Below, piece by piece: positions 1 to 7,612 of a stretch of 29,457 nucleotides of DNA. The DNA is taken from NCBI GenBank assembly GCA_050996405.1, contig JBPCRW010000197.1, forward strand, positions 1 through 29,457, read 5' to 3'. This DNA is from JBPCRW01 sp050996405 (GTDB lineage Bacteria > Acidobacteriota > Blastocatellia > Pyrinomonadales > Pyrinomonadaceae). Within the stretch, counting starts at the first letter, position 1; every line of letters begins with the position of its first letter. Below the pieces are notes generated by a model. That model saw only the letters and a list, made by a program, of their open reading frames with translations, ran no database searches and had not been told where the DNA came from. The translations under genes were made by a program, and so were the position numbers.

Positions 1-61
1 TTCTGCCTTCTTGTAAAGTTATTTTTTCGGCTTCGTTTAGTTTGATAAATTTTTTTCGCAT
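1..61 (-). CDS. IS630-like transposase, N-terminal fragment (runs off left edge)
   Basis: Only the first 20 codons are in the window. The reading frame opens with ATG at 61 and gives a basic start, MRKKFIKLNEAEK, continuing ITLQEGR without a stop. A short basic start followed by a 'KLNEAEK' helix resembles the N-terminal helix-turn-helix region of IS630/Tc1-mariner transposases (family knowledge, from a very short stretch). The main support is position: the ATG lies about 50 bases inside a TA-flanked terminal sequence that recurs at 23037-23138. No strong ribosome binding site is visible. The DDE catalytic domain would lie outside the window. It could be another HTH protein, so the call is tentative. 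Confidence 0.45.
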   Translation of the reverse strand, partial: MRKKFIKLNEAEKITLQEGR

Positions 62-113
62 TAAACAACCATACAAGATTTTCAAATATCTATAAAATAA
101 TTCTGTCCACTTA
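1..113 (-). mobile_element. Terminal end of an IS630/Tc1-mariner-like element
   Basis: Read on the minus strand from 113, the DNA begins TAAGTGGACAGAATTATTTT. The same end occurs, with 3 differences in 26 bases, at the right end of the small element at 23037-23138, and with 5 differences at its left end. Conserved ends that start next to a TA dinucleotide are typical of IS630/Tc1-mariner transposition, which duplicates TA (established knowledge). The probable transposase start at 61 lies inside this end, so the body of the element extends to the left of the window. The outer boundary is inferred as the TA at 112-113. Confidence 0.55.
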
Positions 114-254
114 CTTATGTTTAGTAATATATAAAACAAAAGAAAATATGAATAACCCCACAAAAATAATTACAAATAACCCGCCTAACTTATCCTGCGC
201 TATTGCGGTTAAAATTAAATACCCAAAGACAAGTACCCCCGCCAAACCGAGCAT
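111..254 (-). CDS. Small two-helix membrane protein, probably cut short by the IS insertion
   Basis: A 47-residue reading frame runs from ATG at 254. It contains two hydrophobic segments, roughly residues 1-19 and 25-43, separated by a polar QDK turn, and ends in a basic ITKHK tail, so it would be an inner-membrane hairpin. The function is not recognised. Its TAA stop uses the TA dinucleotide that borders the IS end plus one base of the element, so the natural C-terminus was probably longer. A strong AGGAGG lies at 274-279, 5 bases from another ATG at 268, which opens only MFLK and a stop overlapping the 254 start (TAATG). One extra T in the T5 run at 261-265 would join the two frames into a 52-residue protein. 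Either translation is coupled or a single-base difference has occurred. Confidence 0.5.
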   Translation of the reverse strand: MLGLAGVLVFGYLILTAIAQDKLGGLFVIIFVGLFIFSFVLYITKHK

Positions 255-265
255 TATTTTAAAAA

Positions 266-279
266 CATATATACCTCCT
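266..279 (-). promoter_or_regulatory. Strong ribosome binding site and alternative ATG ahead of the small membrane ORF
   Basis: AGGAGG at 279-274 is ideally spaced (5 bases) from ATG at 268-266, but that ATG reads only four codons before TAA. The TAA overlaps the ATG at 254 that opens the membrane-protein frame. The site decides between translational coupling and a one-base frame loss in the intervening T run. Confidence 0.5.
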
Positions 280-440
280 ATGGCGCGGATTATACGCCCA
301 TAACCAAAGAATATGGAAGATTTTTCTCAAAGTGTGGTAAAATTGTTTTATCTTAAAGCGTTTTAAGAGTGTATGACTTGAGGTTTTTTGAATCAAAAAA
401 CGAGGCGTAAGTTGTTGAAAATAAAGGGCAAAAATTTCAA

Positions 441-492
441 CTGACACGAATCGACTGCCAGTCATGCGCTCTCCCATCTGAGCTGCGACCCC
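441..492 (-). pseudogene. tRNA-Ala(GGC) remnant, 5' half only
   Basis: The minus strand from 492 gives GGGGTCG (acceptor positions 1-7), then a perfect D-arm, GCTC with loop AGATGGGA and GAGC, falling exactly on standard positions 10-25. The anticodon arm begins CATGA-CTGGCAG-TC, with GGC at positions 34-36. Pairing then fails: TCATG is expected at 39-43 but TCGAT is found. The sequence continues GATTCG, resembling a T-loop, and no CGACCCC acceptor strand follows. C at position 8 instead of T is also unusual. It looks like a deletion from the anticodon stem to the T-loop, or the 5' half left beside an insertion. The rest of 255-559 shows only a short hairpin (383-401, arms GTTTTTTG/CAAAAAAC) and no gene. 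Confidence 0.7.
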
Positions 493-500
493 GAAATCAA

Positions 501-528
501 TTACGAATTGTAAGTTACGAATTATAAG
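501..528 (+). repeat. Tandem 14-bp direct repeat downstream of the enoyl-CoA hydratase
   Basis: TTACGAATTGTAAG at 501-514 is followed at once by TTACGAATTATAAG at 515-528, with one difference. The TTACGAATT core also builds the hairpin at 2990-3038, so it may be a dispersed intergenic repeat of this genome. Confidence 0.55.
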
Positions 529-559
529 TTAGCAAATTGGTTTTCAATAACAAGCTGCG

Positions 560-1342
560 TTATTTTCCTGTGAAGACGGGTTTGCGTTTTTCCAAAAATG
601 CCGAAACGCCTTCCGTTTTATCGGCGGTCGAAAAGCAGAGAGCGAACAAATCAACTTCGCGGCGCAAGCCTTCGTCCAAGTTCGAGCGCGAAGCGAGTTT
701 GATGGCTTCTTTTGCAAGCTGCAAAGCGACAGGCGATTTTTCGGCGATTTTGCTCGCCATTTCCATAGTTTTTGTTTCGAGTTCGCTGGCTGCGAAAACA
801 TGATTGACCAGACCGACATTAAACGCCGTGTCCGCGTCAATCATCTCGCCGGTCAAAATCATTTCCATCGATTTACCTTCGCCGACGAGCCTTGTTAGAC
901 GCTGCGTTCCGCCACCGCCCGGAATAATTCCCAAGTTTATTTCCGGCTGTCCGAATCTGGCTTTTTCGCTTGCCAGACGAATGTCGCAGGCAAGTGCGAG
1001 TTCGCAGCCGCCGCCCAGACAAAAACCGCCAATCATCGCAATCACAGGTTTTGGAAAGACATCAATCGAATTAAAAAGCGTTCGTTCGGAAAATAAATTT
1101 TTCTGCGCGGCGGGCGTTTGCCCGACAAACTCGGAAATGTCCGCGCCGGCGATAAAAGATTTTTCGCCCGCGCCTTTGATAATCAAAACGCGAATTGCGT
1201 CGTCCGTTCGCAATTCGTCGAGTGCGGCGACTCCTTCGGCGTGAACTTTTGAACTTAAAGCATTGAGTTTGTCGGGACGATTGATGGTTAAAATAGCGAC
1301 GGCTTCGCGTTTTTCAACTAAAATGGTTTCGTAATTCGACAT
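560..1342 (-). CDS. Enoyl-CoA hydratase/isomerase family protein
   Basis: A 260-residue crotonase-fold protein of normal length. It probably hydrates trans-2-enoyl-CoA to 3-hydroxyacyl-CoA in cytosolic beta-oxidation or short-chain acyl-CoA catabolism. The oxyanion-hole segments are visible as SFIAGADIS (62-70) and GGFCLGGGCE (105-114). Both glutamates used by classical hydratases are present: E114 in GGGCELALACD and E134 in FGQPEINLGIIPGGGGTQRL. Keeping both favours a true hydratase over an isomerase or decarboxylase relative. The start is ATG at 1342. The PilZ gene lies 51 bases upstream on the same strand, so the two may be cotranscribed. The best-matching trivial name would be short-chain enoyl-CoA hydratase (crotonase-like), but substrate chain length cannot be read from the sequence. 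Confidence 0.9.
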   Translation of the reverse strand: MSNYETILVEKREAVAILTINRPDKLNALSSKVHAEGVAALDELRTDDAIRVLIIKGAGEKSFIAGADISEFVGQTPAAQKNLFSERTLFNSIDVFPKPVIAMIGGFCLGGGCELALACDIRLASEKARFGQPEINLGIIPGGGGTQRLTRLVGEGKSMEMILTGEMIDADTAFNVGLVNHVFAASELETKTMEMASKIAEKSPVALQLAKEAIKLASRSNLDEGLRREVDLFALCFSTADKTEGVSAFLEKRKPVFTGK

Positions 1343-1352
1343 AGGTTTTTAC

Positions 1353-1394
1353 AATGCAAAATTCAAAATTGAATCGAATAACTTATTTTGCATT
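1353..1394. repeat. Inverted repeat between PilZ and enoyl-CoA hydratase genes
   Basis: AATGCAAAAT at 1353-1362 pairs with ATTTTGCATT at 1385-1394, a 10-bp AT-rich stem with a 22-base loop that reaches into the PilZ stop codon. There is no clear T-run, so it may slow or process a PilZ-ech transcript rather than terminate it. Confidence 0.4.
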
Positions 1395-1765
1395 TAATCA
1401 TTTTCTTCCGGCTGGTCGTCGGCAACCCAGGCGACAAAAAGTCTAAGCCAATTTTCCGCCGGTTCGATTATTGCCACGCCGATGCGCGCCGAGCCATAGA
1501 CTGCTGGAGCAACGCGCACAACGCGCGCTTTGACTTCGACCGGAACGCCGTCCGGTCGATGTGAGCGAACGTAAAGATTTTCGCCTTCGTTTATTTTTTG
1601 ATTCAGATGAAACAGCGCGCCGGTTGTCGAAATATCGTCGGTTTCGGTCGGTTCGGACCACGCCGCCCCGTCGTCCGCGCGACCTGAAACGACAATCGGC
1701 AGGCGCAAAGCCATTCGCAGCGCAAAACGTTTTTCCTCAAATCGAGGCTGGATATTTGTTGACAT
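1394..1765 (-). CDS. PilZ domain protein (candidate c-di-GMP effector)
   Basis: A 123-residue single-domain cytosolic protein. The two PilZ c-di-GMP signatures are visible: an RxxxR arginine switch near the N-terminus (RFALR 13-17 or RMALR 17-21) and a D-x-S-x-x-G motif as DISTTG at 44-49. Beta-barrel-like segments follow, such as NLYVRS and VKARVVRV. With both motifs kept, ligand binding is plausible (family knowledge), but no output domain is attached, so the target is unknown. It is divergent from trxB and lies 51 bases upstream of the enoyl-CoA hydratase on the same strand. The acidic tail QPEEND is typical of small free-standing PilZ proteins. Confidence 0.85.
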   Translation of the reverse strand: MSTNIQPRFEEKRFALRMALRLPIVVSGRADDGAAWSEPTETDDISTTGALFHLNQKINEGENLYVRSHRPDGVPVEVKARVVRVAPAVYGSARIGVAIIEPAENWLRLFVAWVADDQPEEND

Positions 1766-1977
1766 TGCAAAGTCTAGACTGATTGAAAATGCGTAAATTG
1801 AAAAATTAGTTTAACACGAAAAAGTTCTAATGAAAGCAAAAAATCTGTTAATTCATTTGAAAAAATAAACCTTTCCGGCTCTGATTCGACTACACTTTCC
1901 GTCATAGTTATACTATAAGCGCAAATAAAAATGCTATATCTCAAATAAAATTTCGAGGAAGAATTTAGAAAATATTT
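1766..1977. promoter_or_regulatory. Divergent PilZ/trxB promoter region
   Basis: This AT-rich 212-bp gap separates two divergent genes. On the plus strand TATACT at 1909-1914 is a candidate -10 for trxB, with TTCGAC at 1885-1890 as a weak -35 match at 18-base spacing. GAGGAA at 1955-1960 is the only Shine-Dalgarno-like element and lies about 17 bases from the trxB ATG, further than usual. Confidence 0.3.
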
Positions 1978-2985
1978 ATGTCGCAAACCGAAATCCATCG
2001 CAAAATAGTTATTTTAGGCTCGGGTCCGGCGGGTTTGACCGCCGCTATTTACGCCGCGCGCGCCGAACTTGCGCCGCTCGTCGTCGAAGGTCCGCAGCCC
2101 GGCGGACAACTCACGATTACGACCGACGTAGAAAATTATCCGGGGTTTTCGAGCGGAATTATGGGACCGGAATTGATGAACCAGTTTCGCGCGCAAGCCG
2201 AACGTTTCGGCACGGAAATTTTAAATGTTTGGATTGACAAAGTTGATTTACCGAAACGCCCGTTTAAACTTTACGGCAAAGCTAGCGAAGACAGCGAAGA
2301 AATTTCGACCATTATTCTGGCGGAAACATTGATAATTTCGACGGGCGCGTCCGCTAAATGGCTCGGCATTCCGGGCGAAGCTCCCGTGCCGGAAGGTTTG
2401 GGCGGCAACGGCGTTTCGGCGTGCGCCACCTGCGACGGATTTTTCTTTCGAGGCAAACCGATTGTCGTCGTCGGCGGCGGCGACACGGCGATGGAAGAAG
2501 CGACTTTTCTGACGCGCTTTGCTTCAAAAGTCACGCTCGTTCATCGTAAGGATTCGTTTCGCGCTTCAAAAATTATGCAGGAACGAGTTTTAAATAACGA
2601 AAAAATCGAGATTTTATGGAACACGGAAGTCAAAGAAATTCTCGGCACGAGGGAAAACGGCGTAACCGGCGTTCGGCTTTACAACAATAAAACAAACGAA
2701 GAAAAAGAATTTCCGACGCAGGGCGTTTTCGTCGCCATCGGACACGAGCCGAATACAAAATTATTTAAAGACGTTCTGGAAATGGACGAAATCGGTTATC
2801 TGAAAACCGAAGGTCGCACGATGAAAACCAACATTCCCGGAGTTTTCGCGTGCGGCGACGCGCAGGATTCTTATTACCGGCAGGCAATCACTGCCGCCGG
2901 TTCGGGATGTATGGCGGCGATTGATGCCGAGCGATTTTTGGTCGAACACGGCGAGACTGTGAAAAAGACGGAAACAAACTGGTAG
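1978..2985 (+). CDS. trxB: Thioredoxin reductase (NADPH)
   Basis: A 335-residue low-molecular-weight flavoprotein that transfers electrons from NADPH through FAD and a redox-active disulfide to thioredoxin in the cytosol. The FAD-binding GSGPAG is at 14-19, the active-site CATC at 149-152, the NADPH-binding GGGDTA at 166-171 and HRKDSFRA at 189-196. The C-terminal FAD contact is ACGDAQDS followed by ITAAGSG. The domain order FAD, NADPH with CxxC, FAD is complete. The ATG at 1978 gives the expected short lead-in before the first beta strand. No thioredoxin gene is adjacent. The gene is convergent with the lipocalin and ends 5 bases before a perfect 18-bp hairpin. Confidence 0.95.
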   Translation: MSQTEIHRKIVILGSGPAGLTAAIYAARAELAPLVVEGPQPGGQLTITTDVENYPGFSSGIMGPELMNQFRAQAERFGTEILNVWIDKVDLPKRPFKLYGKASEDSEEISTIILAETLIISTGASAKWLGIPGEAPVPEGLGGNGVSACATCDGFFFRGKPIVVVGGGDTAMEEATFLTRFASKVTLVHRKDSFRASKIMQERVLNNEKIEILWNTEVKEILGTRENGVTGVRLYNNKTNEEKEFPTQGVFVAIGHEPNTKLFKDVLEMDEIGYLKTEGRTMKTNIPGVFACGDAQDSYYRQAITAAGSGCMAAIDAERFLVEHGETVKKTETNW

Positions 2986-2989
2986 TGAA

Positions 2990-3038
2990 AAATTACGAAT
3001 TACGAATTTACGTTTTTTACATTCGTAATTCGTAATTT
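2990..3038. terminator. Bidirectional hairpin between trxB and lipocalin
   Basis: AAATTACGAATTACGAAT (2990-3007) is the exact reverse complement of 3021-3038, an 18-bp perfect stem around a 13-base loop containing TTTTTT. It overlaps the lipocalin stop codon and sits between convergent genes, as expected of a shared terminator or transcript-end structure. Its core is the same TTACGAATT unit repeated at 501-528. Confidence 0.6.
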
Positions 3039-3624
3039 ACTGCTTCTGAACTACCGTGCCTTTAATGGTTTCAACTTTCTGCGGAGTTTTAATCAACTTG
3101 TTCGGAACAAATCCTTTTTTTTCAACTCCGCGCAAAATATTTTCATAAGTTGCCGAATCCATCTGCGGCGCGCGGCTTAAAATCCACAAATATTCGCGTT
3201 TCGGGTCGCCGACGACCGAATAGCTGTAATCGGGTGCTAAATCAATTATCCAGTAATCTGCCCAAACTTTCGGCATAAAGGATAAAAAATCGGGCGCGAA
3301 TCGCACTTTGAGTTTTGCGTTGGTCGTTTTGTCAATTATCTTAGCTTCGCCTTTTGCATTGTTTATTTTGCCGTCTTTTTTCAAACATTTATTTAAAACT
3401 TCGACGCTGCCGTTGTCTTTTAATGTATAAGTCGTCGTTACGTTTCCGGCGCAGTTTTTCTCGAATTTATTCGGGTAACGCGCAATTTCATACCACGTTC
3501 CGCTATATCGTTTCAGGTCAACCGACGGAACGGTTTCAAGATTTGATTTACTTGCGGAAGTCTGTGCAAAGACTCCGGCAGTCAATAAAGCTGTGATAAA
3601 ACCTGCGAAAAGTAATTTTCTCAT
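3037..3624 (-). CDS. Secreted Blc-like lipocalin
   Basis: A 195-residue protein with an N-terminal signal peptide (MRKLLFAGFITALLTAGVFA, cleavage near residue 20). The mature part is a bacterial lipocalin: the first-strand signature YSGTWYEIARYPNKFEKNC, the central WADYWIIDLAPDYSYSVVGDP and the late strand LWILSRAP closely follow the E. coli Blc pattern. Blc-type proteins bind lipids or lysophospholipids in the envelope (family knowledge). Unlike E. coli Blc there is no lipobox cysteine at the cleavage site, so the protein is probably soluble in the periplasm rather than anchored to the outer membrane. A C-terminal extension after the barrel (KTPQKVETIKGTVVQKQ) is of unknown use. It stands alone and is convergent with trxB. 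Confidence 0.88.
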   Translation of the reverse strand: MRKLLFAGFITALLTAGVFAQTSASKSNLETVPSVDLKRYSGTWYEIARYPNKFEKNCAGNVTTTYTLKDNGSVEVLNKCLKKDGKINNAKGEAKIIDKTTNAKLKVRFAPDFLSFMPKVWADYWIIDLAPDYSYSVVGDPKREYLWILSRAPQMDSATYENILRGVEKKGFVPNKLIKTPQKVETIKGTVVQKQ

Positions 3625-3827
3625 TGAAAAGCCTCCGCGTTATTATAAAATTTACAAAACCCTGTAAGCAAATAGCTTACCAATTAAATTTATTTCTAAG
3701 GTTACAACTGGCGGAAATCCGTTTGCGGAAGCAAGGGATTTTAGAAAAGCCAGTCTAAATCGTCTGAAACTTTCGGACAGAGCCAGCCGTTTGACTCGAA
3801 GTTTTCCGGTAGTGACTAATTTGTCGT

Positions 3828-4136
3828 TTAGCGATTTTCCGCCGGATACCAATTTTCGTGCAGCGAAAATGCGCGGCAGGCGAGACAGCTTGTCCAACGC
3901 CATTGATGAGCGCAGGTCGGACATTTTCCGCCGGTTTCAAAAGTATTAAACATCGCGCCGCAGCCGCCGAAAAAGTTTTCGGGATATTCGCAATCGGCGC
4001 AAAACCAGCGGCTCGCGGCGTTCGGCTGCCATTTGCATAACGGGCATCGAATCCGCGCAAATTCAGAGATGTCTTTTTCCGCTTCAATTTTTTCCCGAAA
4101 ATTTTTTTCAAATTCGGAATCTTTTCGATAAGCCAT
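3828..4136 (-). CDS. Multi-cysteine zinc-ribbon protein of unknown function
   Basis: A 102-residue cytosolic protein. After a charged N-terminal helix (residues 1-28) come several metal-binding pairs: CPLC, CADC, a GGCG cysteine, CPTC and CLAC, with interspersed tryptophans (KWQP, HQWRWT, ENWY). The spacing suits two or more structural zinc ribbons. No catalytic motif is visible and the function is not recognised. It starts 15 bases after the pyruvate kinase stop on the same strand, so it is probably the last gene of that operon. The 200 bp between its stop and the lipocalin start (3625-3827) hold no convincing gene. Confidence 0.75.
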   Translation of the reverse strand: MAYRKDSEFEKNFREKIEAEKDISEFARIRCPLCKWQPNAASRWFCADCEYPENFFGGCGAMFNTFETGGKCPTCAHQWRWTSCLACRAFSLHENWYPAENR

Positions 4137-4151
4137 AAATCGTTTTAAAAA

Positions 4152-5600
4152 TTATCTGCGCGGCACGTCTTCGCCGACCGTCCAGACAATAATCGAGTTT
4201 GACAAACCCAAGCCCGACAATCTGCCAGCCATCATAATAATCGTCTCGCCGTCTTTGACCGCACCCGCTTCAAGCAGAGTTTTTTCGCCTTCTTTGAGCA
4301 TCTGCTCGGTCGTTTCGGAATTACCGTGACAATACGGCTCAACGCCCCAAATTAAAGACAATTGATTTCGCACGTCGTCGGAATGCGTCAGCGCAAACGC
4401 ATGGAGACCCGAACGAATTGACGAAAGCCGCCGCGCCATCAAGCCGGATTCGGTAAAAACCGCAGCCTTATCGGTCAGAATTTCGCGTGCGGCGATTGCC
4501 GCCGCTTTGCAGATTGCCTGCGAACTTCTGCCGGTCGGTTCTTCATATAATTTTATCGGGCGTTTGAGTTTTTCGGTTTTCACCGTTTCCGCCGTGTTGA
4601 TAATCCGCGCCATCGTCGCCACCGCCTGCAAAGGATATTTTCCCATCGCGGTTTCAGCCGACAGCATCACCGCGTCCGTGCCGTCCCAGACGGCGTTTGC
4701 CACGTCCGATGCTTCGGCGCGTGTCGGGCGCGGCTCGCTAATCATTGATTGGAGCATCTGCGTCGCCGTGATAACGAATTTATCTTTGGCGACCGCTTTT
4801 TCGATAAGCGTTTTCTGATAAACAGGAACTAATTCGACGCTGGTTTCCACGCCGAAATCGCCGCGCGCGACCATCACGCCGTCGGTTTCATCTAAAATCG
4901 CATCGAGATTTTCAATCGCTTCCGCCTTTTCGCTTTTGGCGACGAGCAACGGGCGACCCGTTTTGCGTTTGCTCAAACTTTTGATTAAATCTTTAACTTC
5001 CCTGCAATCTTCGGCGCGGCGCACGAACGACAGCGCGATATAATCGGCGTTCTGCTCGATTGCCCAGTCCAAATCACGACGGTCTTTTTCCGTCAAACTC
5101 GGAATCGGCAAACTCGTTCCCGGCAAATTTATTCCCTTGCGCTCCGAAAGCCAGCCGCCATTGATGACTTTGGTTATGACATCCGCGCCGTCCGCGCTTT
5201 CAACTTTTAACTCAATCGCGCCATCGTCCAGTAAAATTCGCGTATCCGGTTCGACCAGTCGCGGCAGTTCTTTAAACGTCGTCGAAACTTCCTGCGCCGT
5301 GCCTTTGATGTCGCGCGAAGTGATAATAAACCGCGCTCCGTTATCGAGAAAAACCGGCGTGTGGTTTATCAAAGTTTTCGTGCGAATTTTCGGACCCGAA
5401 AGGTCAACCAGAATCGCCAGCGGCTTTTCCAGTTTTTTGGCGGCGGCGCGCGCATTTTTGATTGTTTCGGCGTGTTCGGCGTATTCGCCGTGCGACATAT
5501 TTATCCGCACGGCGTTCAAGCCGACTTGTATCAATGATTCGATAACTTCCTGCGAATCGGTCGCCGGACCTAATGTAGCTAAAATTTTTGCTCGTCTCAT
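4152..5600 (-). CDS. pyk: Pyruvate kinase
   Basis: A 482-residue enzyme converting phosphoenolpyruvate and ADP to pyruvate and ATP in glycolysis. The order of landmarks is canonical: RAKILATLGPAT at the start, RINMSHG, LVDLSGPKIRT, ILLDDGAIEL, the B-domain, GINLPG, then the phosphoryl-transfer lysine and metal-binding glutamate in LLVAKSEKAEAIENLD. The Mg-binding segment MVARGDFGVE and the PEP-binding TATQMLQSMI-EPRPTRAEASDVANAV follow. The active-site strand reads AKSE where most enzymes have AKIE; K and E are kept. The C-terminal regulatory domain is full length. The gene is 54 bases downstream of the GH15 enzyme, consistent with coupled sugar breakdown and glycolysis. Confidence 0.94.
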   Translation of the reverse strand: MRRAKILATLGPATDSQEVIESLIQVGLNAVRINMSHGEYAEHAETIKNARAAAKKLEKPLAILVDLSGPKIRTKTLINHTPVFLDNGARFIITSRDIKGTAQEVSTTFKELPRLVEPDTRILLDDGAIELKVESADGADVITKVINGGWLSERKGINLPGTSLPIPSLTEKDRRDLDWAIEQNADYIALSFVRRAEDCREVKDLIKSLSKRKTGRPLLVAKSEKAEAIENLDAILDETDGVMVARGDFGVETSVELVPVYQKTLIEKAVAKDKFVITATQMLQSMISEPRPTRAEASDVANAVWDGTDAVMLSAETAMGKYPLQAVATMARIINTAETVKTEKLKRPIKLYEEPTGRSSQAICKAAAIAAREILTDKAAVFTESGLMARRLSSIRSGLHAFALTHSDDVRNQLSLIWGVEPYCHGNSETTEQMLKEGEKTLLEAGAVKDGETIIMMAGRLSGLGLSNSIIVWTVGEDVPRR

Positions 5601-5654
5601 AAAAGATTTCAGAGATTGATGTTAGATGTTAGCAGAATGATTTTCAAATATAGT

Positions 5655-7607
5655 TTAAGACTTAGCGGCTAACATTCTTTCTTTTTGTAAATAATTCATC
5701 ACGGTGGCGACAAACGTCGAATGCGACCATGTTAAGGGCGCGACGGACGCGGGCGAGCCGTCAATCGGATGAACCTGTTCGGCTAAAATGCCGGACGGCA
5801 GAGCGCGTTTTACAGTCCATTCCAAAATCTCCAACGCGCCGCGCAAATCTTCTCGTCGTTCGGCGACGGCAATGCGGTAATCCGCCAGCCATAACGTGCA
5901 GATAAACCAAGCGTTGCTCGGCGCGTTCGGCGCGATTCGCATATACGGGTCGTTTTCAAAACGCATCACGCCGCCGATTTCCGTCGCCACCCAAAGTTTT
6001 TGTTCGACGGTTCGCATCGTCTGTTTGACCATTTCATCTTTCGCGTCAAACGCGCCGAAATAAAACGTTCCGAAAAGCGAAGCGTCAACTGTCGCGTCCG
6101 ATTCAAAATGTTCGTCGTCTTGAAATTGAAGCGACCGCAAAAAACGTTGATGTTCGCGGCTGAAAAGACGCTCGCGCATCGCCGCTGTGATTTCGTCCGC
6201 CGCCGTTTCGTAGCCTGCGGCACGTTCCGCTTCGCCGAACAGATTTGCAAATTTTGCCGCCGCGCGAAGCCCGCCGACCACCGACGCGCAAGTGAACGTA
6301 TGAATCCCGCGACGGTCTTCCCAAAGATTCCAAGACGGCGCGGGAAGTCCAGACGAGTGACGAAAATTTTTCATAAAATCCGCCGCTCTGGTAATCAATG
6401 GGCGATAAAGCTGGCGGACAAATTCGATGTCGCGGTAAAAGTCGTAATGCTTCCACAAAGCCCAGATGACGAGCGCGGTTTCGTCTTCCTGAATCGGCAT
6501 AAGCCGTTTGTTCGCCCAAAAATCAAAGCCCGCGTGCCAGCCCGACGCGACCGTTCCGTCCGAATTATATTTCTGCAAAAAATAACCGTTACGGTGAATA
6601 ATTTTTCCGCACAACTCGTAAAATTTTCGTGATAAATAAGAATATCCGGCAAGGTCTAAGGCGTGCGCGACAAACGCGCCGTCGCGCGTCCAGAGATAGC
6701 TGTAATGGTCTGTCGCGCGTTCCGTCACGTCGGAATCGTTGGCGGCTAAAATCGCGCCGTCATTGTCGATCTGCGTGCGGATGACGAGCAAGGATCGTTT
6801 GAAAAGCTCGACGATTTCAGGCTGTAAATCCGCGAAATCCGTATCGTTTTTATTAACCCAAACGCGCCAGTAATTTTTCGTATGGTTGAGAAAATTCTGG
6901 GGCGTTTGTTCGAGCAGTTGACGGTTCAATTCCAGCACTTCCGCGTGTGAAGTTCCGGCGCAAATCCAGTAAAAAAATTCGCGCGTTTCTTGCGCTTCGA
7001 GCGCGAGCGAAATTCGGATGGTCGAATCAACCGAGCCTTCGGTAATCGCAGTGTTTTTCAAATTATTCGTTTCGGCTTCGCGCCAAGTTCCTTCCTGGTC
7101 GCGGAAAGCCTTGCGTCCGGTTGAAAAAGTGTCGAAATGCGGCTCGGTGTTTATCAGAAAATAGCGGTGTTTTTTGTAATGAATGAGCGCGAAACTTTCC
7201 GCATCGTAAAATGCCGTGTCGCCGACTTTGTTTTCGTAAATCCGAAAATCGTGATGCAGAAAAACGCGCACGTCGCGCTTTGTATCGCGCAGATTTGAAA
7301 CCCGAACGCGCCGCAGAAAAATATTTTCGTGGCTCGCCACCGTGTCGTTTGAAACAATTTCTAAACCTAAGTTTTCGTTGGTTAATTTGACATTTGTAAC
7401 CAGCGTTTCGCGCAGATAGCATAAATCGCGTTTCCAGTCGTCCGAGAAAATCCACGAAAATTCGCCGTCCGCCCATACGCCGAAGCGAAACGGAAAACCT
7501 TCCGTATGATTTTCCTGTCCGACGTGCGGAAAATAAACGTCGCGGATTTGATATTTGTCGTCAAACGCGACGAGCAGAGAGCCGTTGCCGACCGGAATAT
7601 CGCGCAT
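5655..7607 (-). CDS. Glycoside hydrolase family 15 protein (glucoamylase/trehalase-like)
   Basis: A 650-residue two-domain protein with no signal peptide, so it acts in the cytosol. Residues 1 to about 250 form the N-terminal beta-sandwich seen in prokaryotic GH15 enzymes. The rest is the (alpha/alpha)6 barrel, with YLWTRDGAF at 304-312, the general-acid glutamate in WNLWEDRRG (E430) and the general-base glutamate in the C-terminal ILAEQVHP, followed by PLTWSHSTFV. GH15 members release glucose from the ends of alpha-glucans or split trehalose (family knowledge); the sequence does not decide which. It lies 5 bases downstream of a PIN toxin gene and 54 bases upstream of pyk, so it is likely cotranscribed. 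No Shine-Dalgarno precedes the ATG, in keeping with coupling to the upstream gene. Confidence 0.9.
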   Translation of the reverse strand: MRDIPVGNGSLLVAFDDKYQIRDVYFPHVGQENHTEGFPFRFGVWADGEFSWIFSDDWKRDLCYLRETLVTNVKLTNENLGLEIVSNDTVASHENIFLRRVRVSNLRDTKRDVRVFLHHDFRIYENKVGDTAFYDAESFALIHYKKHRYFLINTEPHFDTFSTGRKAFRDQEGTWREAETNNLKNTAITEGSVDSTIRISLALEAQETREFFYWICAGTSHAEVLELNRQLLEQTPQNFLNHTKNYWRVWVNKNDTDFADLQPEIVELFKRSLLVIRTQIDNDGAILAANDSDVTERATDHYSYLWTRDGAFVAHALDLAGYSYLSRKFYELCGKIIHRNGYFLQKYNSDGTVASGWHAGFDFWANKRLMPIQEDETALVIWALWKHYDFYRDIEFVRQLYRPLITRAADFMKNFRHSSGLPAPSWNLWEDRRGIHTFTCASVVGGLRAAAKFANLFGEAERAAGYETAADEITAAMRERLFSREHQRFLRSLQFQDDEHFESDATVDASLFGTFYFGAFDAKDEMVKQTMRTVEQKLWVATEIGGVMRFENDPYMRIAPNAPSNAWFICTLWLADYRIAVAERREDLRGALEILEWTVKRALPSGILAEQVHPIDGSPASVAPLTWSHSTFVATVMNYLQKERMLAAKS

Positions 7608-7612
7608 AATTT

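Noticed and set aside
1..560. Integrative element or phage bounded by the tRNA remnant
   Set aside because: No integrase or matching 3' tRNA half is visible inside the window, so only the remnant and IS end are reported.
3755..4111. 118-codon minus-strand ORF overlapping the zinc-ribbon gene
   Set aside because: It is a shifted-frame shadow of the cysteine-rich gene at 3828-4136, which shows clear CxxC structure and better operon spacing.
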